This document shows positions 1-9,056 of a stretch of DNA of 64,000 bases, one piece after another. Positions within the stretch are counted from its first letter, which is position 1. The number at the start of each line of letters is the position of its first letter. This DNA is from Bacillus halotolerans (lineage in GTDB: Bacteria > Bacillota > Bacilli > Bacillales > Bacillaceae): positions 241,742 through 305,741 of the forward strand of contig NZ_LPVF01000009.1 of assembly GCF_001517105.1 (NCBI RefSeq). Direction: 5' to 3'. The translations under genes and the position numbers were made by a program. Below the pieces are notes generated by a model, which did no database searches, was not told the DNA's origin, and worked only from the letters and a program-made list of their open reading frames with translations.

Positions 1-238
1 CAAGCCCGATACCTGTATTTCCGGCCGTTGCCTCTATAATGACTCCCCCGGGCTTCACTTTGCCTGAATCCAGGGCGTCACGAATCAGCATATCTCCCAG
101 TCTGTCTTTTATGCTTCCGCCAGGGTTCATCATTTCCAGCTTGGCATATACAGCCACACCTTCAGGAATATCAAAATTCTTCAAGCGGAGAAGCGGTGTA
201 TTCCCAATCAGCTCGGTAATGTCCGTAATAACTGTCAT
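1..238 (-). CDS. mccA: MccA, O-acetylserine/cystathionine beta-synthase-like enzyme (N-terminal part)
   Basis: This is the first 79 codons of a PLP enzyme of the cysteine synthase/cystathionine beta-synthase fold; the rest lies outside the window. The start ATG at 238 follows GGAGGAGG. The motif NPGGSIKDR puts the PLP lysine near residue 44, and the TAGNTG substrate loop sits near residues 72-77. In B. subtilis MccA condenses homocysteine with O-acetylserine to cystathionine in the methionine-to-cysteine route. It follows mtnN and yrrT on the same strand, as in the known yrrT-mtnN-mccA-mccB operon. Identity rests on both the motif and the context. Confidence 0.9.
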   Translation of the reverse strand, partial: MTVITDITELIGNTPLLRLKNFDIPEGVAVYAKLEMMNPGGSIKDRLGDMLIRDALDSGKVKPGGVIIEATAGNTGIGL

Positions 239-273
239 ATATGTCCTCCTCCTTGATAGAGGTTGTTTTAGGG

Positions 274-302
274 AAAACGGAGGAGAACACTCCCCCCGTT
301 TT
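274..302 (-). other. Intercistronic stem-loop between mtnN and mccA
   Basis: An inverted repeat with arms AAAACGGGGGGAG and CTCCTCCGTTTT and a 4-5 nt loop begins at the mtnN stop codon. No U-run follows it, so it looks more like an mRNA-processing or stability element inside the operon than a full terminator. Confidence 0.4.
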
Positions 303-996
303 AATGAATTCGTTTGATCACTTTTAACACAAGCTCTGTTGAGTGAACAGCGGCCTGCTCTAAAAATTGGTCAAATGATACATGTGATTCTTTTCCTGCG
401 ATATCAGATAATGCTCTGATCACAACAAACGGCGTTTTAAACTGGTGGCACACTTGAGCGACTGCCGCTGCCTCCATTTCAACCGCATACAGATCAGAAA
501 ATCTCGCACGCACCTCTTCTACTCGCTTCGGATCATTCATAAAGGAATCGCCTGTTGCGATTGTTCCTTTTGCAACTTGAATGCCGTCAAGCTCAGAAAT
601 CGCTTCTTCAGTAATGCTGATCAGCTTTTCATCTGCGGCGTAAGCAGCCGGAAGGCCTGGCACCTGTCCGTATTCATAATCAAAGGCCGTTACATCTACA
701 TCATGATGGCGAACGTCAGTAGAAATGACGACGTCTCCCACATTCAGTGTATGATGAAATCCGCCCGCTGAGCCTGTGTTAATCACATAATCAGGCTTGT
801 AGCGATCAAGCAGAAGTGTCGTGCTGATCGCAGCATTCACTTTTCCGATTCCTGATTTTAAAAGAATGACTTCAGTTCCTTCATATTGGCCTGTTGTAAA
901 TTCACAGTGCGCGATCGTTTCTGTTTTTGCATTTTCCAGTTTGTTTCTTAGGATGGTTACTTCCTCTTCCATTGCTCCGATGACTGCTAGTTTCAT
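301..996 (-). CDS. mtnN: 5'-methylthioadenosine/S-adenosylhomocysteine nucleosidase
   Basis: The enzyme hydrolyses methylthioadenosine and S-adenosylhomocysteine to adenine plus the thioribose or ribosyl-homocysteine. This is the entry step for recycling the sulfur of SAM. At 231 aa it has full family length. The catalytic glutamate is E12 in GAMEEEV and the purine-binding aspartate is D198 in RALSDIAG, matching E12/D197 of the E. coli enzyme. It lies 20 bp downstream of yrrT and upstream of mccA, so the ribosyl-homocysteine it makes feeds the homocysteine-to-cysteine branch. It is cytoplasmic. Confidence 0.97.
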   Translation of the reverse strand: MKLAVIGAMEEEVTILRNKLENAKTETIAHCEFTTGQYEGTEVILLKSGIGKVNAAISTTLLLDRYKPDYVINTGSAGGFHHTLNVGDVVISTDVRHHDVDVTAFDYEYGQVPGLPAAYAADEKLISITEEAISELDGIQVAKGTIATGDSFMNDPKRVEEVRARFSDLYAVEMEAAAVAQVCHQFKTPFVVIRALSDIAGKESHVSFDQFLEQAAVHSTELVLKVIKRIH

Positions 997-1016
997 CTAT
1001 ACACATTCCCTTCACT

Positions 1017-1658
1017 TTACCGTTTGATCGCCTCCATTATCCACACGAAGTCGTTTTGCTGAATGAATCGGACTGCAAAACCTTCAGCTGTAAACATCTC
1101 TTTCATCGTTTCCAATGTGGGATAATGCTCTGTCTTTAAATCATTCGCCAGCTGATAAAAGCCCTGAGAACGTGCTTTATCAATGGCTTGATTATACGCT
1201 TCCTCGTGTTCAAAGACAGTATCGGCAAACACTATTTTATCATGCATGTGAAGGTATTTGCCATATTGCTTTATTGCGGCTCGTTTTTCTTCGTCAGTCA
1301 AATGATGAAAAGCATATGAACTGACAATCGTGTCAGCCTGAAATGGCGGTTCAGGGAATGTCAGGAAGTCTCCGTCAACAATTTCCGCCCTGCCGCGGAG
1401 CTTGTCAGATGCTAACTTGCGCATCGCCGGAGACGGCTCGACTCCAAATACAGATTTCCCCGCTTCAAGCAGTTTCGCTGTCAAGTTGCCGGTCCCTGGC
1501 CCAAATTCTAATACACGAATCCCTGACCGGCTGACAATGGCATTCAAAATATCATCATAACCTCTGAACGCCTCTTTATACTGAATATCAAAACCTTGAA
1601 CTGTTTGATCGTAAGTTGCGGCCCAATCCTCAAAAAGAGGGATAAATTCACGTCCCAT
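1017..1658 (-). CDS. yrrT: YrrT, SAM-dependent methyltransferase
   Basis: A class I SAM methyltransferase of 213 aa. Motif I, VLEFGPGTGNLT, is at about residues 49-60, followed by an acidic strand and the SSYAFHHL segment of the family. I chose ATG 1658 because GGAG sits 10 nt upstream; an earlier GTG at 1667 overlaps the ribosome binding site. It is the first gene of the yrrT-mtnN-mccA operon. A methyltransferase would make the SAH that MtnN consumes, but its acceptor substrate is not evident from sequence. The divergent control region contains a possible CymR site. Confidence 0.9.
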   Translation of the reverse strand: MGREFIPLFEDWAATYDQTVQGFDIQYKEAFRGYDDILNAIVSRSGIRVLEFGPGTGNLTAKLLEAGKSVFGVEPSPAMRKLASDKLRGRAEIVDGDFLTFPEPPFQADTIVSSYAFHHLTDEEKRAAIKQYGKYLHMHDKIVFADTVFEHEEAYNQAIDKARSQGFYQLANDLKTEHYPTLETMKEMFTAEGFAVRFIQQNDFVWIMEAIKR

Positions 1659-1678
1659 AGTTGTCACACTCCATATTT

Positions 1679-1691
1679 TATAATTCCTATA
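1679..1691 (-). promoter_or_regulatory. Possible CymR operator of the yrrT operon
   Basis: A short dyad reading TATAGGAATTATA on the minus strand lies 20 bp upstream of the yrrT start. The GGAATT core resembles what I recall of the CymR consensus, and cymR itself is encoded in this window. This is pattern matching only. Confidence 0.25.
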
Positions 1692-1850
1692 AGCATACTA
1701 TGAATTAATGATGGAACAGTTCCTATCTTACCATATCTTCTTGAAAGTAGGTACTAAAACACTTTGTGTTTTTTATCCAGTCATATATTGCGCGTACAGT
1801 GTAAAAAGGCTTATACTTCATATGACTTGTAAAGGCGGAGGGGTCGAAAA

Positions 1851-2054
1851 ATGAATTTTCAATTGGATCTGATTAAAGACAAAGTAGAATTTTTCGAAGC
1901 GGCATCATTGCAGGAGCTTGAAAAGAAGATCAACACACAAATTGAAAACAATAAAGCGATCATGCTGCGTGTGAAATCTGTCTCGCATCAAACTGCTGTG
2001 GCAGACGGAAAATTTTTTTACAGCGCCGTTGTTCATTTTGCAGCTGAGGTGTAA
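1851..2054 (+). CDS. yrzA: YrzA, small DUF2536 protein
   Basis: A 67-aa protein with no signal peptide or membrane segment. It is charged in its N-terminal half (DLIKDKVEFFEAAS...) and ends in a hydrophobic strand. The ribosome binding site GGCGGAGGGG precedes the ATG. It matches B. subtilis YrzA (DUF2536) in size and place and is transcribed divergently from yrrT. It ends at a strong terminator shared with yrrS. The function is unknown and no catalytic motif is visible. Confidence 0.85.
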   Translation: MNFQLDLIKDKVEFFEAASLQELEKKINTQIENNKAIMLRVKSVSHQTAVADGKFFYSAVVHFAAEV

Positions 2055-2056
2055 AA

Positions 2057-2086
2057 CAAAAGCAGCCGAAAATTCGGCTGCTTTTG
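2057..2086. terminator. Bidirectional terminator between yrzA and yrrS
   Basis: A stem with arms CAAAAGCAGCCGAA and TTCGGCTGCTTTTG, flanked by A and T runs, stands between two convergent genes. It can stop transcription from both sides. Confidence 0.9.
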
Positions 2087-2087
2087 T

Positions 2088-2789
2088 TTATTTTAATTTT
2101 TCTACTTTTATCGGCTTCCAGCCTTTTTCATCAACCCATGTAATCGTTACTTGATATTTCTCTCCGCTCGTTTTATCTAAAATCTTACCTTTGGCATCCT
2201 GAGGACTGCCGTTATTTCCGAGCCAGAGCACGGTCATGTTATCTGTTGAAACACCGGTTGCATATGATATGGCTTTCAGCATCTCAGCCCAGTCTTGTGA
2301 GCTTGAGTCATAAGTGGCGGCATGCTCGCCCTTCTGCTCAGTTCCGACTGCTTTCCAGTCAGGATTTTCATACGTTTTTTCCACATCACTTGATGAGCCG
2401 CCTTCTGTGACTTTTGCGTCTTTAAGCGGGTCATCCGAATTTGAGTCTGAGTCTGAATCAGAGTCATCACTTTTAGAAGAATCATCTTTTTTGGAATCTG
2501 AATCTGAGTCAGAAGATTTCTCAGAATCCTTTTCGCTGTCAGATGTATCTTTCTTACTGTCTTTTATATCCTCATCGGATTTCTTTTCCGTCTTTCCTGA
2601 AGCCGGAGATTCCTGTTTTTGCGCCGTTTCAGAATCCTTGCTGACATCTTTGCTAGAAGGACTGTTAATGAAGAGATTGGCTGCTACTACAACAATTAGA
2701 ATAGATACGATTGCGATTAAGATGTTAAGCACTAAATTAGCTTTCCTGCGCTTATCACGGTTTTCATAACGAGATTGATTATTGCTCAA
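2088..2789 (-). CDS. yrrS: YrrS, membrane-anchored DUF1510 protein with Ser/Asp-rich linker
   Basis: A 233-aa protein of B. subtilis YrrS length. Layout: a basic N-terminus (residues 1-18), one membrane helix at about 20-42, then an extracytoplasmic low-complexity linker of Ser, Asp, Lys and Glu (about 45-130) with tandem DSDSDS runs. A conserved C-terminal DUF1510 domain ends at WVDEKGWKPIKVEKL. It lies 64 bp downstream of pbpI on the same strand, and in B. subtilis the two are co-expressed in the forespore. A role as an accessory to the penicillin-binding protein is inference from context. Confidence 0.9.
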   Translation of the reverse strand: MSNNQSRYENRDKRRKANLVLNILIAIVSILIVVVAANLFINSPSSKDVSKDSETAQKQESPASGKTEKKSDEDIKDSKKDTSDSEKDSEKSSDSDSDSKKDDSSKSDDSDSDSDSNSDDPLKDAKVTEGGSSSDVEKTYENPDWKAVGTEQKGEHAATYDSSSQDWAEMLKAISYATGVSTDNMTVLWLGNNGSPQDAKGKILDKTSGEKYQVTITWVDEKGWKPIKVEKLK

Positions 2790-2853
2790 TAATTCTGCAC
2801 TCCTTTATCCCTCTTGGCTCAGCATATATTTTACCATGTGCTGAGAAGTTGTT

Positions 2854-4608
2854 CTATTTCTGATTGATTTCAATTTCGTGTACTTTTTTAACAATATCAT
2901 AAAACACCGAATTTGTCAGAGCCTTATCCCCCGGCGTATCCATGTGCAATACGACAAGCGCGTATTTCGGCTTATCCGCGGGAAAATACCCGGCAAACCA
3001 TTTTTCATAAAGCGTTTCTTTATCTTTTGAAAGCTTGCCTGTCTGGGCCGTGCCTGACTTCCCTGCTACAGTATACGAAAGATCCTGAAACCTTCTGCCC
3101 GTTCCGAAAGGAGATTCCACCACCCGACGCAGCATTTTTTGAAGCTGCTGTGCCGTATATTTGTCTATTGTTTCTCCTTTAAGCTTCTGATCTTTAAACT
3201 TGACGAGCGTTGTGCCGTTTTTGTATTCAATCTGCTCTGCGATTTTCACCTGACGCTTTTCACCGCCGCGGGCGATTGTCGCCATCATATTAGCTACCTC
3301 AAGCGGCGTTACCTTTACATTTTTCTGCCCGATCGCTGTTTGCGCAATTGCTTTTTTGACTGATTTGTCTTTTTCATCCCCCCAAATCACGCCGCTTTTT
3401 TCATTATAGAATTGGCGGAAATCTGACTCGTGGTACAGTTTTCCTTCCCAGCCTGCCCGATCTGTAAGGGACAGCTTTTCTGACATGTCTTCAATGACGG
3501 AATGGTCTTTCTTCATTAATTGTTCGGCAAGACTTGTAAACGTGTAATTGCAGCTTTGCGCGAAACTTTCTTCAAAGGACAGGGTTCCTTTGTCGTCTCC
3601 CGGTTCGCCGTACAGGTTTAAATTACAATTAAAGGTTTGGCTCGGCTTTACCGCGTTATGCTCAATCGCAGCTGCCGCAATCACAGTTTTAAAAACGGAG
3701 CCGGGATAGATTGGCGTCAACATATAATTTTGAAGCGTGTTTTGTCTGGACACATCGGCATCCGGTTTGCTTACGATGCCCAACACACTGCTCTTTTCGA
3801 TGTCCAGCAGCACCGCTCCTCCTTTTTTCAGCCCCTGATCATCTAGTATGCCTTCTATCGCTTTTTGAATGCTTTGATCAATCGTTGTTTTGACTTGGAG
3901 CGGATAAAATGAGTTGGCCTCAGCTGTATATTTGACGTCCATGCCGAACAAAGGGTTTCCTTTTCCGTCCACATGATACAAAAGCTTCGTGTCCTGTTCC
4001 GGAAGCAAAAACTCATCAAATGTCCGTTCTAAACCAGTTGTGCCGATTTTCGTTTTAATCGGCAGGTTTTCCTTTTCAGGATACTTATTGCGGAGAAGCG
4101 CTGGATCTTGATTGGTTGTGCCTATCGTATGCGAGGCAAGACTGGGCTTGTCTTCATTCTCCATATATACGCCGTAAATGCCAGGATATTTCAAAGAATT
4201 GATTTTTGTGATAGATTCCTTCGAAAGTGTTTTGATTTTCTTTTGATGTAAAATAACTGGTTTTTTCGATTTTGCAAGAGTCTGATGCAAATCATCTTCA
4301 GACATGCCGAGAATCTCTGCGACTTTTTTAATCGGCCAGTCCTGCGTTAACAGAAAAGGGAACAAAACAACCGCAGGCTCGCTTGTACCCGTCAGCGCTT
4401 GGCCGTTTCGATCTAAAAACGATCCTCTGCCATCAGAAATGAGCACTTCCTCCGTTCGCTGATTAACACTTTCCTGTATTAAATTAATTTTCTTTTTTGA
4501 AAATGATTCTGTGAAAAACAACTGGATTTCCGCGAGCCTCAGCAAAAGCAGAAAAAACACGATTAAAAAAGCCAGAACAGCCAGCTTCATTCGTTTCGAT
4601 AACTTCAT
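2854..4608 (-). CDS. pbpI: PbpI (PBP4b), class B penicillin-binding protein
   Basis: A 584-aa transpeptidase that cross-links peptidoglycan outside the membrane. It has one N-terminal membrane anchor (about 8-28), a PBP dimer/MecA-like stalk, and a transpeptidase domain. The active-site motifs are S304-VFK307 (SxxK), S352-CN354 (SxN) and K517-SGT. I chose ATG 4608 because it gives the family N-terminus and has GAGGTG upstream; an earlier in-frame start at 4629 would read through the greA terminator. In B. subtilis PbpI is made under sigma-F in sporulation. The ribosome binding site lies inside the 3' arm of the upstream hairpin, which may limit translation of read-through mRNA. Confidence 0.95.
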   Translation of the reverse strand: MKLSKRMKLAVLAFLIVFFLLLLRLAEIQLFFTESFSKKKINLIQESVNQRTEEVLISDGRGSFLDRNGQALTGTSEPAVVLFPFLLTQDWPIKKVAEILGMSEDDLHQTLAKSKKPVILHQKKIKTLSKESITKINSLKYPGIYGVYMENEDKPSLASHTIGTTNQDPALLRNKYPEKENLPIKTKIGTTGLERTFDEFLLPEQDTKLLYHVDGKGNPLFGMDVKYTAEANSFYPLQVKTTIDQSIQKAIEGILDDQGLKKGGAVLLDIEKSSVLGIVSKPDADVSRQNTLQNYMLTPIYPGSVFKTVIAAAAIEHNAVKPSQTFNCNLNLYGEPGDDKGTLSFEESFAQSCNYTFTSLAEQLMKKDHSVIEDMSEKLSLTDRAGWEGKLYHESDFRQFYNEKSGVIWGDEKDKSVKKAIAQTAIGQKNVKVTPLEVANMMATIARGGEKRQVKIAEQIEYKNGTTLVKFKDQKLKGETIDKYTAQQLQKMLRRVVESPFGTGRRFQDLSYTVAGKSGTAQTGKLSKDKETLYEKWFAGYFPADKPKYALVVLHMDTPGDKALTNSVFYDIVKKVHEIEINQK

Positions 4609-4612
4609 AAAA

Positions 4613-4645
4613 AAACACCTCACCCACATTGTGGACGAGGTGTTT
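4613..4645 (-). terminator. greA terminator overlapping the pbpI ribosome binding site
   Basis: A stem with arms AAACACCTCGTCCACA and TGTGGGTGAGGTGTTT is followed by a run of seven U. The 3' arm contains GAGGTG, which is also the pbpI ribosome binding site 7 nt before its ATG. Confidence 0.85.
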
Positions 4646-4656
4646 CTTTGCTAAAC
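4627..4656 (-). promoter_or_regulatory. Candidate sigma-F promoter of pbpI
   Basis: GTTTA (4652-4656), then a 15-nt spacer, then GTCCACAATG (4627-4636). This fits the sigma-F -35 consensus and part of its -10 consensus. A start near 4620 would drop the 5' arm of the hairpin. Known sigma-F control of pbpI supports the idea, but the -10 match is only partial. Confidence 0.33.
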
Positions 4657-4661
4657 GGATA

Positions 4662-5135
4662 TTATGAAATTTTCACAATTTTCACGAGCATTTCTCCGCC
4701 CGGTGTCTGAACTGTGACTTCATCATCTACTTTTTTGCCAAGCAGGCTTTTAGCGATCGGCGAGTCGTTTGAAATTTTCCCTTCAAACGGATCAGCTTCA
4801 GCGCTTCCGACGATTGTATAAGATTCTTCATCACCATCAGGCAGTTCGACGAAAGTGACGGTTTTACCTAAACCGACAACGTTAGAGCCGCCGTCATCTT
4901 CAATGATTTTCGCATTGCGGATCATATTCTCAAGAGTCGTTACACGGCCCTCTACGAATGCCTGCTCTTCTTTCGCTGAGTCGTATTCAGAGTTTTCGGA
5001 AAGATCCCCGAAACTTCTCGCGATTTTGATGCGCTCTACTACTTCTTTTCGTTTAACCGTTTTCAAATATTCTAATTCTTGTTCAAGTTTTTGTTTTCCT
5101 TCTACAGTCATAGGAAAAACTTTCTCTTGTGCCAT
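4662..5135 (-). CDS. greA: Transcription elongation factor GreA
   Basis: GreA rescues backtracked RNA polymerase by stimulating transcript cleavage in the secondary channel. It is 157 aa with an N-terminal antiparallel coiled coil (about 1-75). The acidic tip lies in the [10 protein letters not shown] segment (about residues 43-52). The C-terminal FKBP-like domain contains the conserved [18 protein letters not shown] stretch. A ribosome binding site (GAAGGAGTGAAGG) precedes the ATG. It stands downstream of udk, with a likely promoter of its own at 5257-5285 and a strong terminator after it. Confidence 0.97.
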   Translation of the reverse strand: MAQEKVFPMTVEGKQKLEQELEYLKTVKRKEVVERIKIARSFGDLSENSEYDSAKEEQAFVEGRVTTLENMIRNAKIIEDDGGSNVVGLGKTVTFVELPDGDEESYTIVGSAEADPFEGKISNDSPIAKSLLGKKVDDEVTVQTPGGEMLVKIVKIS

Positions 5136-5256
5136 GTCCCTTCACTCCTTCTGGTTGTCCCTCAACATCTTCGATTATGTATGAGAGCATAAACTAAAAT
5201 ACAAGAATGAGAACACAGGGCAGTCCTCGTTCTTCTCTCCCATATTGGTACTGTTT

Positions 5257-5285
5257 ATCTTAAACTGAATCTTGTGGTTCTGCAA
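5257..5285 (-). promoter_or_regulatory. Candidate sigma-A promoter of greA
   Basis: TTGCAG (5280-5285), a 17-nt spacer, TAAGAT (5257-5262) on the minus strand, about 120 bp upstream of greA. Confidence 0.45.
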
Positions 5286-5311
5286 ATATTTCGCGTTTAT
5301 AAACAGGGAAA

Positions 5312-5335
5312 GAAGGGAATTTACACATCCCCTTC
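5312..5335 (-). terminator. Weak terminator after udk
   Basis: A stem with arms GAAGGGGA and TTCCCTTC and an 8-nt loop, followed by a short pyrimidine stretch. It lies in the 248-bp gap between udk and greA. Confidence 0.35.
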
Positions 5336-5383
5336 CTGCCTATACATAATATGGTCAGAGTTATTTATGTCTATGCTATGGTA

Positions 5384-6019
5384 TTACAAAATCGCGTTTT
5401 GTTCAAGAATGGTTTGAATTTTTGTGACCATCAGATCAATTGCAACGTGATTTTGTCCGCCTTCCGGGATAATAATATCAGCGTATCGCTTTGTCGGCTC
5501 AACGAATTGATTGTGCATCGGGCGGACAACAGACACATATTGTTCAATGACAGAATCAATAGAGCGTCCGCGCTCATTAATATCTCTCATAATCCGTCTG
5601 ATGATGCGCAAGTCTGCGTCTGTGTCAACGTAAAGCTTGATATCCATCAGGTCGCGCAGCCTTTTATCTTCAAGAACAAGAATGCCTTCAAGAATAATCA
5701 CGTCTTTCGGCTCTACGTGAACCGTTTCTTCTGACCGTGTGTGAAGCTTATAATCGTAAATCGGCTTTTCAATCGGACGGTAATTCAAAAGGTCTTGAAT
5801 ATGCTCGATTAAATAGTCATTATCAAACGCAAGCGGATGATCATAGTTTGTATTCAGCCTTTCTTCAAATGGAAGATGGCTTTGGTCTTTATAATAGAGG
5901 TCTTGCTGGATCATTAAAATCGAGTGCCCTTTGAATTGTTCATAAATTGAACGTGTTACACTCGTTTTTCCTGATCCGGAACCTCCTGCGATTCCAATGA
6001 CTACTGGACTCTTACCCAT
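5384..6019 (-). CDS. udk: Uridine kinase
   Basis: The enzyme phosphorylates uridine and cytidine with GTP or ATP in pyrimidine salvage. It is 211 aa with the P-loop GGSGSGKTS near residues 11-19. The QQDLYYKD loop follows, and the NYDHPLAFD and lid segments of the uridine kinase family are intact. It lies only 6 bp after trhP2, so it is likely the last gene of the trmR-trhP1-trhP2-udk transcription unit. Confidence 0.97.
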   Translation of the reverse strand: MGKSPVVIGIAGGSGSGKTSVTRSIYEQFKGHSILMIQQDLYYKDQSHLPFEERLNTNYDHPLAFDNDYLIEHIQDLLNYRPIEKPIYDYKLHTRSEETVHVEPKDVIILEGILVLEDKRLRDLMDIKLYVDTDADLRIIRRIMRDINERGRSIDSVIEQYVSVVRPMHNQFVEPTKRYADIIIPEGGQNHVAIDLMVTKIQTILEQNAIL

Positions 6020-6025
6020 GGGTGA

Positions 6026-7294
6026 TTACTTCCCCTTTCTCATCATGTTGCTCGGATAAATCTTTTTGTCTAATTTGAATTTGACAATTTGCAGGGGATG
6101 GCGGGCAGCGTCTAGCTCATTTCCGTCTTCGTCCCAAATGGTTTCAATCGTATGTGTAAAGTTTTCGATTTCCGGACCGAAAAATTCTACTTCGTCGCCT
6201 TTTTTGAAGAAATTGCGCTGCTGAAGAGTGACCATTTGTGTATCCTCATCATAATTCAGCACTAAGCCGACAAAATCAAATGTTGTTTTTTTGCCGTGTT
6301 CGCCAAACATTTGCTCTTCATAGCCTGGTGTTCCTTCAAAGAAAGCTGTCGCAGTGTCACGGTTGGCGCATTTATCAAGCTCTTCCAGCCATTCTTTTTG
6401 AATCACAAAGTTATCGGGATCAGCGCAATAAGCGTCAATCACTTTACGATATACGCTGACAACTGTCGCTACGTAGTGAATGGATTTCATCCGTCCTTCA
6501 ATCTTTAAGCTGTCGATGCCCATTTCAATCATTTTCGGAATCGACTCAATCAGCTTCAAGTCTTTGGGACTCATTGCAAACGGAGCGTCTTCTTCACTGT
6601 ATAAAGCAACGGCATTGGCACCTTCGGTTTGATATAAATCATAATCCCAGCGGCATGACTGGCAGCAGCCTCCGCGGTTGGAATCGCGGGCTGTCATGTG
6701 ATTGCTCAGGACACAGCGGCCGGAGTATGCAATACACATCGCACCGTGAATAAAGGATTCGATTTCGATATCTACTTTTTCTTTCATTTCTCTGATTTCG
6801 AGCGCGCTTGTCTCACGGGCTAACACCACACGGTCAAGCCCTTCTTCCTTCCAGAACTGAACAGCCTTCCAGTTGGAGAGAGATTGCTGCGTGCTCAAGT
6901 GAACCTCAACATGAGGCGCTACTCTGCGGCATGTTTCGATAATAAGCGGATCTGCCACAATGATGCCGGCAACATTGGCGTCACCAAGAGCTTTTAAATA
7001 CTCTTCAAGCCCGTCAATATTCTCATTATGGGCAAAAATGTTTGTCGTGACGTAAATTTTCGCGCCGTATTTTTTCGCAAATTCCACGCCCTCTGCGATT
7101 TCTTCAATCGTAAAGTTATCCGCATTCGAACGAAGCCCGTATTCCTGCCCTCCGATAAAGACGGCATCCGCTCCGTAATGCACAGCAATTTTCAGCTTTT
7201 CAAGATTCCCCGCAGGCGCGAGAAGCTCTGGCTTTTTCGTAATCACACGCTTACCATCCACTATTTTAGAAATCTTATCATTTACGGCAGTCAT
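6026..7294 (-). CDS. trhP2: tRNA hydroxylation protein TrhP2 (peptidase U32 family)
   Basis: A 422-aa U32-family protein (YrrO of B. subtilis). The family signature HGAMCIAYSGRC is followed by SNRGGCCQSCRW, so four conserved cysteines cluster in the core. These suit the Fe-S cluster seen in related tRNA hydroxylation enzymes. A C-terminal beta-barrel follows (about 330-422). It works with TrhP1 to make 5-hydroxyuridine at wobble position 34 using prephenate-derived chemistry, the step before TrmR methylation. The three genes sit together here. The start has GGAGG 8 nt upstream. Confidence 0.93.
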   Translation of the reverse strand: MTAVNDKISKIVDGKRVITKKPELLAPAGNLEKLKIAVHYGADAVFIGGQEYGLRSNADNFTIEEIAEGVEFAKKYGAKIYVTTNIFAHNENIDGLEEYLKALGDANVAGIIVADPLIIETCRRVAPHVEVHLSTQQSLSNWKAVQFWKEEGLDRVVLARETSALEIREMKEKVDIEIESFIHGAMCIAYSGRCVLSNHMTARDSNRGGCCQSCRWDYDLYQTEGANAVALYSEEDAPFAMSPKDLKLIESIPKMIEMGIDSLKIEGRMKSIHYVATVVSVYRKVIDAYCADPDNFVIQKEWLEELDKCANRDTATAFFEGTPGYEEQMFGEHGKKTTFDFVGLVLNYDEDTQMVTLQQRNFFKKGDEVEFFGPEIENFTHTIETIWDEDGNELDAARHPLQIVKFKLDKKIYPSNMMRKGK

Positions 7295-7312
7295 AGCGTA
7301 ACCTCCTTTTCA

Positions 7313-8242
7313 TTAATAAACCGTTTCTTTAAAGAAGAAGCCAGTATCTATTTTTCTGTTTACTGGCTGAATGTTTTCAATACGTTCGATCCAGTCTTCT
7401 TTTTTCGCTTCGTAATCGTCACGGTTTTCCGCACACAGATCAATCGCTTCTCTGTACATGCTGGTGACTTCCACTAAGTATTCAGATGATTTCAGAACAC
7501 CGTCGATTTTGAAAGAATCGACTCCCGCATCTATCAGCTCTTCAAGTTCATCAATGATGCACACATCGTTTGGGCTCATGATATGTGTGCCGTTTTCATC
7601 TTCGAAAATCGGATATTTATTATGGCGTTCCTTATCATGCAGGAACATGCCCGATTCTTTTTTCTTTCTTTCAATGTCCATGACTTTGCCTTGGTATTCG
7701 AAATAGTTTCCGATCAAGGAACGTTTCGACTGGAACATGCAGGTCATTCCATGCACCTGAACTTCAATTTCAACTTCTGCGTTTTCTTTGATCTCGACAA
7801 TGCTGTCCATATTTAATTCTCTGGCAAGCACAGATCGAGTTGCGCCTTTACGTCCCCAGTAGTTGCATGTATAATAGTTGGTTCCTGTCGTTTCTGTGCT
7901 CCAATGAAGCTTCAGATCCGGTGCTGATTCACGTGCAGCCATAAGAACGGCAGGATCGCCGAATACAGCCGCATCAACGCCCGTTTCCGCTAAGAAAGCG
8001 AGATAATCGCCAAGTTCTCCCACTTTATCATTATGAAAAATTCCGTTTACGGCAACGTATACTTTTGCTCCTTCGTTGTGGGCAATGTCTACGGCTTTCG
8101 TTACATCCTCACGGGAAAATTCCCCCGCTAATCTAAGACCGTATCTCTGTTCCCCAACTAAAAACGCAGTTGCTCCCGCCTGAATCAGCGGCAAAATGTC
8201 TGCCGTACTTGTCGGTGTGACTAAGAGCTCTGGTTTTTTCAT
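7313..8242 (-). CDS. trhP1: tRNA hydroxylation protein TrhP1 (peptidase U32 family)
   Basis: A 309-aa paralogue of TrhP2 (YrrN). It shares the N-terminal KPELLV...GADAVFIG-like TIM-barrel start, but the signature region reads QVHGMTCMFQSKRSLIGNYF. It therefore has fewer cysteines and lacks the CCQSC cluster and the C-terminal barrel. In B. subtilis TrhP1 and TrhP2 act together on U34. The ATG at 8242 was chosen because GAGGTGA precedes it; the upstream GTG at 8251 lies in the ribosome binding site. It lies 5 bp after trmR. Confidence 0.92.
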   Translation of the reverse strand: MKKPELLVTPTSTADILPLIQAGATAFLVGEQRYGLRLAGEFSREDVTKAVDIAHNEGAKVYVAVNGIFHNDKVGELGDYLAFLAETGVDAAVFGDPAVLMAARESAPDLKLHWSTETTGTNYYTCNYWGRKGATRSVLARELNMDSIVEIKENAEVEIEVQVHGMTCMFQSKRSLIGNYFEYQGKVMDIERKKKESGMFLHDKERHNKYPIFEDENGTHIMSPNDVCIIDELEELIDAGVDSFKIDGVLKSSEYLVEVTSMYREAIDLCAENRDDYEAKKEDWIERIENIQPVNRKIDTGFFFKETVY

Positions 8243-8247
8243 GACGT

Positions 8248-8919
<672 letters not shown>

Positions 8920-8927
8920 CTAAAAAG

Positions 8928-8957
8928 GAGTGCCCCAGTCTTTGACACAGGACACTC
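8928..8957 (-). terminator. Terminator upstream of trmR
   Basis: A stem-loop with outer arms GAGTGTCC and GGGGCACTC is followed by CTTTTT. It separates mltG from trmR. Confidence 0.6.
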
Positions 8958-9026
8958 TCTGAGCACAACTTGTATACGTTAGTAAACAACCCGATATATT
9001 TTATCATAAAACCTTGCGGAATGCGA

Positions 9027-9056
9027 ATAAAAGGAGAGCTTTTGCTCTCCTTTTAT
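9027..9056 (-). terminator. mltG terminator
   Basis: A near-perfect stem, AATAAAAGGAGAGC pairing with GCTCTCCTTTTATT around a 4-nt loop, starts at the mltG stop codon and ends in a U-rich tract. Confidence 0.85.

Noticed and set aside
2440-2530. Short tandem repeats that might suggest a CRISPR-like array
   Set aside because: They are in-frame Ser/Asp codons with no spacers.
2314-2769. A 151-codon Ser/Glu-rich frame opposite yrrS
   Set aside because: It is the mirror of the yrrS repeat tract, which leaves the other strand open by composition.
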